Source: Nepenthes gracilis
Taxonomy: Eukaryota > Streptophyta > Magnoliopsida > Caryophyllales > Nepenthaceae
Assembly (NCBI GenBank): GCA_033239525.1
Contig: BSYO01000028.1
Coordinates: forward strand, 10,223,597-10,287,596
Direction of reading: 5' to 3'
Length of the DNA stretch: 64,000 bases
The position numbers were made by a program, and so were the translations under genes. A model generated the notes under the pieces. That model worked only from the letters and a program-made list of their open reading frames with translations. It was not told where the DNA came from and did no database searches. Numbering within the stretch: position 1 is the first letter of the stretch; every line of letters starts with the position of its first letter. This document shows positions 24,134 through 36,526 of the stretch, piece after piece.

Positions 24134-25970
24134 CTCCCCCACTTAAAGAAATTTCGTCCTAAGGTGTAAGCCTTAAATCTGAGGTGAACTCCTTGGCTCA
24201 GAACCTCAAGCATTGGAATCTGCTCGGCCTACGAATCCTTACCTTTAAAACGACATATCAATTCTTCATCCATCGTACAAGGAAGACCTGGGATCCTCCA
24301 AACTCCAAAACCGACCCACAATCATGCCCATCTCCCAACCCAAACCAACACTTCGACGGGCCAATGGACTTTTCCTTCAATTCATTCCAAGCTCGAAAGA
24401 AATCGGTCATCGGATCTCAACCTGTGCAAACAACGCTTTGCACTAGTGGGAGAGAAAAAACAATCTCCCAAAAAGTTGACAAGACTTTCCATTCTTGCCC
24501 AAATCTCAAAATTCCGATCACTTAGTAACTTCCCCGTTGGGAGGACCAAAACCGAAAACTTCCAAAGAAGATCACGAGTACCCAGTCATTTGACTTACTC
24601 ACGATGTGAAGGGGGATTCATAGCATCAATTTCAACATTGATGCCGGGAAGAGGTTCATTTCTCAAATTATAAACGAACCTGACCACAAGCAAGACCATA
24701 TGATCATCTTCCTATCTCCGAAGACAATATTCCCGAGCCTCAATGGCCAAATGGTGGGGTAACACTAATCCTGAACTCCTCCCACTTATCTCAAAGATAT
24801 TACTTTCCACGAGAACTCATCTGACCCATTAGAAACCCAAATGTCACGATCATCAGCTCCAATTAGATCAAGGATAATTTGCACTTCCCATACACTAATC
24901 GGCCTCCCAACCAGCCACGCTTAAAATTTTTATTCCTCAAAATCATGCAATTTCAAAGCCATGAGAGGAAAGAATCGCATTCCTTTCACCTAACATGCGC
25001 TCAGCCATCCATAATCCATGACTTAATTCCTTGATTATCACATGAAGCAACCTCAACATCGAAGGAGATCATCCCATAAAACTTCATGAAACGCCAACGA
25101 ATCAACAAAACCCAAACGGCGTTTCTGACTTTATAGTGGCCATAGCCTCACCGACACATCACGGACTACAACTTCCATTGATCCACAATATCGCGTTATG
25201 GACCCAAATTAATTTCATAATTCATCAAGCCCTTGCAACGGGACTATGTCTATCCATCCCCAAGATCTGATCATCCAATCATTAAGCTTCTAAACATTTA
25301 GACATTCCCACCTTATTGGTTCATCTATTTACCTCAAGATTCAAATATTCACCACGGGCCGATATAAACTAAGATCCCCAACGGGCATTGATTGACCACG
25401 ACCTTGAATTACCGATCATGAGATAACTCTCCTTCCTTCGATAACATCCTCGATCAATTCAAACTCATGCTTCAAATCCCATAACCCGATTGTCCGTTAT
25501 CTTTACCAACCCGAATATTAGCACTCGCAGTTCATCCCACCGAACTACTATTAAGATGCTCACTTAACACTTTAACTATCTCAAGTTCATACACACCATC
25601 GCACAATCCAATCACAAGGCACAATAGGTTTACCAACCCAATCTCGTTCCGACCAAAACACCTATAATATCACATCAAGATCGGACCACAAAATGGTTCA
25701 TTAACCCAACCACCATGCTAACTATAACTTAGATCATAGTTCCAAATCGGGAAAATATTTATCCAAAATTTGTACATGAACATCCATTTTGATGCATCCG
25801 CTTAATGCTAGATCACCTTTATTAAAAAGCCTAGGACCCCACAACCAATCTCTTCCTTAAGGTCCTAGTTGCCTTAACTTCCTCAACCTATTCCTACTGA
25901 ATTATTTAGGATCCAAGCCTATGCTTCCGCTAATCAATCAATTCCTAAGGCATCTCATTCTGATACCACC
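24134..25970 (-). other. Non-coding internal region with PBS and polypurine tract
   Basis: The PBS is at about 25953-25968 (minus strand TGGTATCAGAATGAGA, tRNA-Met type) and the polypurine tract is at about 24134-24148. In between, stops occur in all frames and no retroviral motif is visible. Parts are shared with 17149-18013, so the sequence is conserved within this non-autonomous family. Confidence 0.65.
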
Positions 25971-28619
25971 AGATTTTTTTTTTTTTTTTTTTCTCAAAAG
26001 CTTTTCACATGCACTATTAATCGCCTAATTAAAGTCTTCACAGAAATTGAATCCTTTGTAATTGGATGAAAACCCAAAAATACAAACCCGTAATAATCAT
26101 CAACATCACACACATCTATCCATCATTTATAATTCCTACAACAATCATTCACAGGATCCTATGTGCCATCCATGGCACAATTTCATAAAACAATTACTAC
26201 TCTAAATAACGAGATGCCATCTAGGACCCGCATAAGAAATCCAGAAAGCGTACACTAAAGCATAGCATATTCTCTTTTACTATCATTATCAAGAGCTTTC
26301 TATACCAAAATTAACATGTTCCATCAAAAATCATAAGATCTCACAAAATCATTATTTACGTCAACAATGCCTCTCCCAAAATAGCCCACTATGCTATGGT
26401 CCTCAAAAAGTCTTCAAGAAGCTTCTCTCTGCTTCTCTTCTTCGTCTCTGTAAAAGCTTTACCGTCTCATCCGGAGGGGGAAACACTAAAACAAAGGAGC
26501 CGGGGCCCGAGCAAGGTACATGCATATGAACTATCGTGCCAAACGATCATATAACTATGCAAAAATCATCATTTCAATCAACATCATCCGAAGGAAATCA
26601 GAAAGGCATGCTATAACAATATTAAATCTCATGTTTCATAAATCATATCATTATAGGTCAAAACAAAAGCTATAAACTTTGTGGATGCATCGTAAAACCA
26701 AAACAATGCTCTATATCTCCTTCAATCTTTTCACCGTATACGTTTCATTGTCATCTTTTTAATACGTTTCATTGACATCTTTTCAATGATGATACTCTAT
26801 CATCTTTTCAATTTGATTTTCATCTTTTCATCTTTTACTGTGACATACTTTAATAGTTTTTGCAAAGGGGCGAATGATCGAGATTGATTGTGTCTTGTCC
26901 ACACAATCCAAGGCCTATCATGTCATATCATATCATGTATATCCCATCCCGGGATATCTATACCGTGTGCCACCCGAAGGTGGCCTATTGTTCCTCCCGG
27001 CTGACGCCCGAGGACAGCGGACCATGAATCGCTCCATGGACAGAGCTATCTCGATTACCACCGTAAGTTCAAGGCCTCACCCAAGAACTTACTTGGGTCA
27101 GGTCAGTCTCGGGTCCCAAAATAACCGTAATTAAATCATCTCTTTATCGAAAATCCCATTTTCGAAATCAAACTTTCACAACACAATTTCAGATTAAATT
27201 TACATGGAAATTTTGTTGGTATACGTCAGATATTTTCTAAAAACAAACTATTTCATTTCATGTCAATTAACTTCATATAATAGAAGCTACGGTTAAAACT
27301 CATCAAAACCTCTTCATTTTCGTGGGCTTCGATCTCTTACTTGCACATATTTCATGAAATCAAGCCATAAATCCAAATATACATACTTAATCATGCATTT
27401 TACTCAAACTCACAACATTTTCAAGCTAGGTTTCACCACATGCTTTCGAGACAAATCAAAACACTTTTTTCATGCTTATTCACGAATTGCTAAATCTTGG
27501 TAAACATGGATAAACATAAAATCCAAACCAAGTAATCGAAGGAAACATGCTTCATGTACTTTAAACATGCATCATCAACATTTTGAGCATTTTCAACGGT
27601 CTTAAAGCATGAGAAATCGAAAATATATTGCAACTCGTTCTACCATTATTTTACCCGGATCGAATCACAACTGTGGTCTCTCCTTTCTTTCTCGTTAACT
27701 TCCTCTCTCTACAAACACATATCATTTAATCGGCATTTAAACAATTACGGAATTATTTCAAGACTCCCGGATGCCGCAAACGGGTCAAATCTTGCGAGAT
27801 TTCCAATATATACACACAATTGGGACATTTCATATTCTAGGATCATTTCATCATTTTACGAAGGTGACAACGCGCGATTATCACCTTCCGGCTCGGGTGA
27901 ATTAGGCCTTGACGCCGCGAACGTCCCCAACGTGCGAGATCGGACTTATATGTTCATATTTGGGATGTGGGCTTTCCAATTTTGGGGTCAATTTCATGAT
28001 ACGGGCCGGGAAACGGGAAACCCCAAAATCCCGTAGGTTAGGGTTTCGGTAAAACCCACCCGCGAATCGGACACGAATCGGACAACTAACCACATTTTCA
28101 TGGACCTCGAGGCATGGGTTTTCAATGTCCTAACATTCCCGTGAGTATTACCCAAATCTAAAATACACAAAACATCGAAAGAGAACGAGATTATGAGAAC
28201 ACTTGCCTCGACGCGTGCTTTCACCTTTATACCCGCTTTCGGACGGAATCGGACTCCCGGGCTCGATCTCCTTCCTTCTCTCTCTAGTCGCGCCCCTCTC
28301 TCTCTCCTCAAAACCCTCATTGAGGGAGAACGAATCGCGCGGCGCGTTTTATCCCTTGAAATTTCGAGCCCTTCGAGCGAGGCGGTCTCTATCCGCCGAG
28401 CCCTGCTCGGGTCACCGTGAATTAATTTCCCGATTTTTCTTCCGATACCAAACCTTAATCATCCCATAAGATTAGTATTGATCATTAACATACTAATCAC
28501 CTCAAATTGAGTGTTCCTCAAATCCGAACCTCACAATTCCTCCCATCTTTTGAATACAATTTACCTATTTTAACTTAATTATCTCCCAATTATCATATTT
28601 AGGAACTCGGGTCGTCACA
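25971..28619 (-). repeat. 5' LTR of the non-autonomous element
   Basis: Minus-strand start TGTGACGACCCGAG at 28619. It contains a GAGGTGATTAGTATG block (about 28484-28505) shared with the LTR at 18014. It ends in a poly-A stretch (poly-T at 25973-25991 on the plus strand) just before the PBS. A short direct repeat of ATCTTTTCAAT occurs around 26760-26830. Confidence 0.7.
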
Positions 28620-29348
28620 ACTTGGACTCGGACTCGGATTTGGACTTAGATCGACATCGGTTTGGAATTGGTTCGGATCACCTCTGTTTTGGTTATATAT
28701 ATATATACGTCCCGACGAGGACTATTTTTAAAAATTGGACATTTGTTTGGACTTGGATATTTGATTTGAGTACGAGACTACCATTGGATTTTGAAATTTG
28801 GATCTTGGATTTCGGTTGAATTTATTTTATCGGCGATTTGGATTTATTCAGAAATTTGAATGATTTTCATCCATTTCACATTCCCTCTAATTTTTGGACT
28901 CATTTGTTTATTGTGATACTTGTTGGGCATTAGGCTCATTCTTCTGTTTTATCCCTTCAGATTAGAGGATTGGCTTATCATAGAGTACAAAGAGTTTCAA
29001 CAGAATCTGTCTGCACCTCTGGTGAGTGTCATATTATTGAATTTTGATATCATTTATCCTGTATTGGGTACGAATAAATTTTGGTGTAGAATGTTATGAG
29101 TTGTTGGAGTTGGTCGAAGGTAGGTCATGACTTTGTATTTTATAAACTTGTTAGACGAGTTGTTATTTGGATATTCCCTTACGACAGTTGGTTAAGCAGA
29201 TCACAATTATATTATCTGTCAAGGTCTTGTGTGGAAAAAAAATAGAGTTTATATGTTTGAAGTCACACCCGAGTTTGAAAATTTTGAGGATATAATATTT
29301 AAAGTATATTAATTATTTAATTGACCTGCTTGGGTTCGGGTTCATGAC
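28620..29348 (+). repeat. LTR-like fragment
   Basis: No ORF of note. A GGCTCATTCTTCTG block (28931) followed by TTCAGATTAGAGG matches the 3' half of the other LTRs here. The tract ends GGGTTCATGACA (about 29337-29348), an LTR-3'-end-like sequence. It is probably part of the older repeat into which the 22269-28619 element inserted. Confidence 0.4.
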
Positions 29349-30664
29349 AATTTATGCTAATATTATTTTTTTTTAATTTTTAGATTACTCAAATAAATAA
29401 TGTTATACAAATAGATGAAGCTCGGTGCATTATGAAAGTTAAGAGCATAATATATTTTCATTCAATTCCAATGCACAATTAAAGAAATATGACAAATTTT
29501 TTATGTTATGCTATCTTCTTTGATTATTGGTCTATTCTTGGTTTATTTGTTCATTGTATTCTGAATGGCACTCGGCTTACATATAAAAAAATTGTCTATA
29601 GCTCGAACAATTATTGTGAGATTTGTTGCGTAACCTCTGGCTAACGTTTTGGTTTACCAATAACTATACTCGAAACTTTGTACCAAATTATAATCACGGG
29701 TGTGGTTGTAGTTGTAATAAAATGTTGAATTATATGTTGATTGAGTTGGTAGGGTTATTATGAAAGTGAAAATGTGTTGCTATGATGTTTGATGGGTGTT
29801 TTACATATTAATGTCCTCAAATCATACTATATGCGTTGCTATGATGTATAATATTGTGCCGTAATTTATGCTGGAAACACCACCGCAACAACCTGCACAA
29901 AGTTCTTCTCACTAAATAATACCAATATACTGCTGTGCAAGAGGAAAAGGACGATAGCTAGAATCGAAGAAAAAAAGCCCAATATCTGGATTTACCCTTA
30001 GGAAGTGTGCCACCTTTAAAAAAACAGATTATCAACTCTAAGAAAATAAATAGTGCAGGGCAATTTAGAGTGAAGATGGATTCTAAAATCTACTAACAAA
30101 ACTTAAAAGAAAAAAGCTAGGCATATATGGGGAAACTTCCATATAGTTTGGTAGGGTGGCTCTAGAAATGTACATCATCTTTAATCGCAGTTCAATTTTA
30201 GGGCGAAAATATGAGATCGCACCAGACGGGATTACGCATAAATTAGAATTTCGGTGACATTCATGTGGCATTAGAAGACTCCTAAACTACAAATTGAGAA
30301 TGAACGAATGAATGAGAAAATGCTTGGTTTTTTTAATCGGATGCGATGAGTTTATCAAATTTAGAATGTTTGTGAAATTTTGTTTGCTGTTTAAACAAGT
30401 TGAAACATGCCAAATCACTGGAAACATTAGCTTTTTGTATTCCTGATGGATAACCAGTAGGGTTGGAGAACACTAGCGTATGCCGTAACTATTGACTGCC
30501 GGTGGTTGCCATCATTAATTAGGGTTATTCTTCTTCTTCCCATCACAGTATACTCACACGTGTTGAGAGAATCAGTGACCGAGCCACTGGAGGTTGGCGA
30601 GGGCTTGTTAAACATATATAAGTCAGTATAAAGTAGAAAATAAGTGATTTTGTCAAGGCACGAA
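29349..30664. other. AT-rich tract, no gene recognised
   Basis: Only short ORFs, the longest 62 codons on the minus strand. None shows a known domain, splice pattern or repeat. I cannot exclude a small unrecognised gene on the minus strand between about 29880 and 30620. Confidence 0.45.
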
Positions 30665-30966
30665 ACGGGATATCCTAATCAATGAGCTAAACGGGCTTGC
30701 TAATTCCATAGAATTAAGACGAAATCGCTTGTGGTCGTCGAATCCCAATTACACGATAAAGACACTACCTTCAACCTTAGAGGATGGACCGCCTAATTCG
30801 CTTGATTATCAGCTAACGGGATATCCTAATCAATGAGCTAAACAGGCTTGCTAACTCCATAGAATTAAGACGAAATTGCATGTGGTCGTCGAATCCCAAT
30901 TACAGGATAAAGACACTACCTTCAACCTTACAGGATGGACCGCTTAATTCCCTTAAAGATCAGCTA
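30665..30966 (+). repeat. Direct tandem duplication of 151 bp
   Basis: Units 30665-30815 and 30816-30966 both begin ACGGGATATCCTAATCAATG and stay about 90-95% identical. They share the GTGGTCGTCGAATCCCAATT block. The unit is not recognised. The GTCGAATCCC core vaguely resembles a tRNA T-arm but no cloverleaf can be drawn. Confidence 0.8.
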
Positions 30967-33900
30967 AATCTGCATCAACAGCTCCCACATTTCCCACGGT
31001 AACTCATCTTTTTTATCTCTGTTCTTCAGATTTCGTTTGTTCCCCTTCCTTTTTCATATTCTAATGTTGTACTACGTATGTTTTACCTTGTTTGATAGTG
31101 TAATGTTCCGGTTTTCAAAATATAGAAAATATGAGTAATTAAGTCAAAATAAGTGAATCGAGGTTAAAGGATATGGAAGAAATTAGATTGAAAAGTCCAG
31201 GGATTCGGAATTGATAAATTGGGAACAGGCGTTATAAACCGTGAAAAATTAATCCGTAAATAAAATTCAAGTTTTAAATCATGATAATTATAACTTATTA
31301 AGCTAATATAATTAAAATTAAGATATAAGGATATGAAATATTTGGTTAGAAGGGTCGAAATGGGTCCCAAACGGCAAAAATGTAAAATTTTTGCGCTACA
31401 AGTTGGTGTCAGGCCTGACCCGCACCCGACGCGTGCTCGATCCTAGGCTTGAGCGCCGATTGTAGCATATGGGCACCCGATGCACGCTCACCGCGCGCTC
31501 GAGCGCCGGCTCACTGAATATAAGCGCCACGGGCACTTTCTCCTCCATTTTTCGGACTTTTCAGGAGAAATAAGAGAGAGAGAGAGAGAGAAGGGGAAGA
31601 GAGAGAAAGTGCATAACGAAGCTCCCGTGCCCAAATTCGTTCGAAAGCTAATTAGAAAGGTGATAAATCGGGTCGAGATAGGTGTACTTATACCATCATC
31701 TTTTATTTTCTTACACTTTTGTCTTATTTTTATCGAGTATCCTTATTCCGATACCCGATTAAAGTTATATTTTCTATTACCTAGGATTTAAGCATGCATA
31801 TATGTAAATTTATTGCCTAAATTTGTGGATTTGATCAGTTTTCAGACAAGGCTAACCCTAACTCGTGCCTGGACGATTTACCCACGAATATTTGGGGCTT
31901 TTCTTTGATTTGGAACTAGAATATGATCATCCATGACTTGGGCTCGTTAATTTATCGATTGGGTATCCGAATTTGTAGTTTTATGTGAAAATTTGTTCGA
32001 GGAAGCCTTAACCCCCGTCGGACTATAGCGACCCGAGCTCGAATCCCTAAACCCGACCCGGACCGTCACAGTGAAAATCTTAAGTCATCCAAAATCATCA
32101 ATTATGCGTTATCAAACAACTTCAATGAACTCTATAATATCATTTAAGACACAATCCATAGTCATCATAAATGTATCATCACATAAATATCCATAATGAT
32201 GACAAATAACTTCAATAAATGACCTCAATGTCAAAAATATCAATTCTCACAGAGAAATCTAATAAAAATTGAACAGTAACTGAACTACTAAGATCTTAAG
32301 TCTCTATCTGGAAAGCCTCAATCTTTGAGATCACCTCTGCCTAGAGTCTACTCACGCGATCTCTTCTATCATGTTGTCAATCTATCTACTCTGGAGCCAA
32401 GAAAATACAATGGTGAGCCAAAACCCAACAAGTGATAATAATAAAAAATGGTATACAACAATAACAATCTCGGATACCAACTATAAAATCTCAAGATCAC
32501 TCTAACCTTCTACTATATCCTAACAAATTACAGCACGTCGTAAATACGACTCTAGGCAAAATAGGCCCCACAAGACCTGCACATCTAAAAATAACAAGAG
32601 TGCCAATAAATAACGGTAATCCCCTAGAATCCGATATCACAAATAAGTGGGGATTCCCTGGTTCGAATGTCAGCGTGAACGACCTGAACATCAACAATAA
32701 TAACAAAATGGATTCCACTGTATTCGAATAGTGTAAAATCTGACACATAGATTCTACCAAATATAACTCATAGATTCTATTGAATCCCAAACTCATGAGG
32801 TATCAACAATGATATAACATCACAATGAATCTCCTTGGACCTTACTCTGCCACCGTGAACCAAAGGCCGCGTATTTACGCCCCAACGGCTGGGTAAGTAC
32901 AATGAGGTTATCTATGGTATCCAACTATCCCTACAGTCCTCTCAGAGGCTGTATTCGTAGCATGCCGATATCACCCATGATACCCCTCGCCAGATGATAT
33001 CCCAGATATCATCTCCTACGATGGTCACATGGTTATAAGCATCCCTCATAATAAACAACATACCTCATAATCACCATGATACGAAAATCAGTATCGGATA
33101 AGTGTAGACCACACTAAGGTCTCCCATTCGACTAGATACCTTAGTATTTTCATACGCTTTCCTTAAGCTTGACCGTAGGAAACTAATAATTAAAATACTC
33201 ACACAACCGAGTATCACGCAAAGAAAGCTTTGCAACATCAACGATAGGAACGTCGTTCGGTACTGACACAGACCGTACTCACGCCATCAAATCCAACACA
33301 AAGGAACGCATCTCAGAATGTCCAACGGAGCTACATGGATCGAGATATAATCGGCTCAATTACTTCACTATTTTTCCATTTTATTCCAGAGTTAAGCCTA
33401 CGACTAAGGCCAACGATATTTTTATTTCAAATTCCATCCCCAATTAATTTTACAATATTCTGACAAATTAATTGACAATATTTATTTTTTCATACAATCA
33501 GTATCACTCCGAACACAAGCCAATGCACCTTTATACATGCAACATACACAAACTGTAAATATCCTCTATGCTCTTTACCATCTTTATTCTCATACATACA
33601 CATATAACCACACATTAACATATATATATATATATCCAAATACATCACCACATATATATATACATACATATACCTATACATATACATATATATATACACA
33701 TAAATTCACACGTATACACACACATATTCCAACACTCCACACACCTACCCTCACCAACCGGCCCAGCCCACGGCCCAACACCACACACAGCACTCACCAG
33801 CCTATCACGCACACACAACCTTCACGCATTTGCTTTTGATGTGCTCCACAGACACACTGCTCACCCAGAGCAACAGCAACACACAGACACAACGTCACAC

Positions 33901-34310
33901 ACTCAGCAGCTTCTGCTGCTGTTTCCCTCACACCAACACACACACATGACGCCGCACACACACACACCAATATGCACACACAGCAGCAACTTTCTGCTTC
34001 CCCTTCTACACACACACACACACAGCAGCTCTGCTACTTCCCACTCACCAACACACGCACACAGCACACCCTGCTTCTAATACACATACACACCAATTCC
34101 AGTTGTTCACTCATACAAAGCACGACCGAAAATGCCCCAAATATTATCAGCCCTTCACCACCAATTCTCGATAGAAATAGAGTACGAAGCCCCCTGTTTT
34201 CTCACCCAATTTTTTTGAACTGGCCACAAACACATTAACATCTGCTCCCTCATCAATTTCTCAACGAACACACACCATCCAATTTACACATCAAAATTGA
34301 TGGAATTAGA

Positions 34311-34809
34311 TGTGAGCTTCAGGCCCAAATTCTGGCCTAATTAACTGAGCCTGGCCCATGAGCCGATCGAGCCAAGCCGAGCCAGAGCCAAACGGCTTCA
34401 TCGAGCCGGATCTAAGCCGGTTTCGAGTGGCAGAGCAAAATTGCTCGTTTCGTCTTTCTCGATCAATTTCGTAACCGTTTGGCATTTTTCTCAGTTAATT
34501 GCTTAAGCATTTGTGGTCCATTAAGTAGTGATAACTCTCCCATTAAGTTAATTCATCAATTTTGGCCGGTTTGAGTTCCAAACGCTCGGTTGAGGCGGGT
34601 GATGGTTTTGTCTATAAATTGAGCATTCTGGCTTTGTCCCTAGCACCCAACTCAAGCAATACACCATCTAAACGAGTGAAAGAGTGTCCAAAAGTACGGA
34701 GCCCGTCCGAATCGCAAGTTGGAAAACAGAGCACCAAATGGCCGGAGGTATACTTAATTGAATTTAAATTCCGCATTTGTGGTTGTTTTAGCCACATAAA
34801 TATCTAACA
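34311..34809 (+). repeat. copia 5' LTR
   Basis: TGTGAGCTTCAGG...TATCTAACA. CTATAAATTGAG near 34612 is the probable TATA box. It is followed by two bases and the tRNA-Met-type PBS. Confidence 0.9.
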
Positions 34810-34811
34810 TT

Positions 34812-35955
34812 TGGTATCAAAGAAAGGCTTCAACTCTGCATTTGTTGTTCTGTTATTTTTTCGATTTTTCCCGAAATCAAAAAAACCTAAAGTCTTCGTT
34901 TTTTTAAAGATTCGGTTCAAACGAACACTGGAAATCGATGGGAAATTAAATTTCCAAAATTTTCATATATTTTTCATCATTTATGGTGTTCGTATTGTGC
35001 TGTTTGAATCGGGTCTGGAATTCGGGTCGAGTCGTTTGTTGTCGGGTTCGGGCGAAACTGACGAAGGTAGACGATGACTTGAACGGCGTTGTTTTCTGCT
35101 TCGGCAGTAGTAAACGTCGTCGTTTTATGGCTTCTGTTTTGTGCTCCAGAACGACGTCGTTTCGTTGGAACGAATTCGGTTATTAAAACGACATCGTTTT
35201 GCTACAGTTTAAAAAAAAAAAATTAATTAAACCGGTTATGGACTGTTTCGTTCGCGGCCCAAATCTGTTTCGGTCGCGGCCTAGTCTTCTGGCCCATCAC
35301 TGTAGCAAATGAGAAATTAAAATGCTGCCAGTGGGATTCGAACCCGGGACGCGGAGGATGGAAGGAGCGGCAGTTGCCGCTTGCGCTGCTTAGCGCCTTG
35401 CGCCAATTTTGGCATTTCAATTGCTTATACACGATTCTGTAAATATATATATATTATATATATACGTATATATTTATATTTATATATATATAATTATATT
35501 ATTATATATAAAGTATAAAATATAATATCCAGTATATAATTGTATATATGTATAAATAATGTCTTGTGATTAAAATAATTTAATTAATTGAGGATTAGTC
35601 ACAGTACCCTTAATTAATAAATTATTTTATTTTATTTTTATCACGTATGGTATAAAGACATAAATTGTGGTAATTATTTTGATATAATAAAATTTATCCC
35701 ACAGAAAATTTTATTATATTAAATTAATTAATCAGGATAAAATGTCAAATTATTATTTTCTTAATTTGCCCACAGGGATTAAGAAAGGAATATAATTTGA
35801 TAGTTTTATCATAAAATTGGACATGAATCTACTGGAATTAAAATTTAGCCCACAGGTAATTTTTTTGTCTATTGATTCATGATGTATGTTTTACATTAGT
35901 AAAACATAATTTTGTAATTTGTTAGCCTCAATTTTAGATGTTAAGCATGTATTTA
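34812..35955 (+). other. Long non-coding copia leader
   Basis: About 1.15 kb between PBS and gag. It holds three ACGACGTCGTTT-like motifs (35115, 35150, 35188) and a perfect Pol III B-box-like sequence on the minus strand (complement of GGATTCGAACC, 35334-35344). A TA-rich run lies at 35440-35530. There is no convincing ORF. Confidence 0.6.
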
Positions 35956-36526
35956 TTTTTATGCAGCTATTCAATCTGTAAATCTTTCCGATATTAGATG
36001 TGAAATTTCCGAACTAAAATGTGACAACTATAAAGTGTGGAAGGAGAGAATTATTCTTCACTTAGGGTGGCTCGATATCGATTATGCTATCCGAAAAGAC
36101 GAACCACCGGCTCTTACCCTTACCAGCACTCCGGATGAGGTAACTCTTTATGAACGCTGGGAGCGATATAATCGCCTCAGTTTAATGTTCATAAAGACAA
36201 AAATTTTTGCTGGTATTCGCGGTTTTGTCGACCAGCATACTAAAGTGCGGGATTTACTGAAGGCCATAGATGAACAATTTGTGACTTCAGATAAGGCACT
36301 TGCAAGCACCCTAAAATGAAGTTTTTATCTATTAGGCTCACCAGTGTTAAGGGTGTGTGAGCACATAATGCAAATGAGGGATATTGCAGCTCAACTGAAA
36401 AATTTAGAGGTGAAAATGTCTGAACCTTTCATTGTGCACTACATTTTAAATTCGCTTCCACCGTAATATAGGCCTTTTAAAATCTCTTATAACACACATA
36501 AGGATAAATGGTCAATCAATGAACTG
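35956..36526 (+). pseudogene. copia gag, broken
   Basis: The gag reads from about 35970 (CDNYKVWKERIILHLGW, DUF4219-like) through LYERWERYNRLSL and a UBN2-like region. In-frame stops are at 36317 (TGA) and 36464 (TAA), the latter after SLPP where the family usually continues with a sense codon. The reading frame then runs on into the pol part. The product would form the retrotransposon particle if intact. Confidence 0.8.

Larger units (their letters stand above)
22269..28619 (-). mobile_element. Complete non-autonomous LTR retrotransposon
   Basis: Read on the minus strand: a 2.65-kb 5' LTR (28619 to 25971), the PBS TGGTATCAGAATGAGA, a 1.84-kb internal region, a polypurine tract (AAGTGGGGGAG) and a 1.87-kb 3' LTR (24133 to 22269). 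No gag, protease, RT, RNase H or integrase could be read in the internal region. It must have been moved by proteins supplied in trans, as for LARD-type elements. The internal tail matches the truncated copy at 17149-18013. No clean TSD was found at the edges. Confidence 0.7.

Noticed and set aside
30427..30615. 62-codon minus-strand ORF, possible small gene
   Set aside because: No recognisable domain, splice context or conservation evidence; too short to call.
33490..34100. Several 65-110-codon ORFs rich in Y/I/M or T/H/C
   Set aside because: Produced by AT and CA dinucleotide runs in the LTR; the same ORFs recur in changed form in the other LTR copy (43778-44423).
35332..35410. Possible tRNA gene
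   Set aside because: Only the B box fits; no acceptable acceptor and anticodon arms could be drawn.
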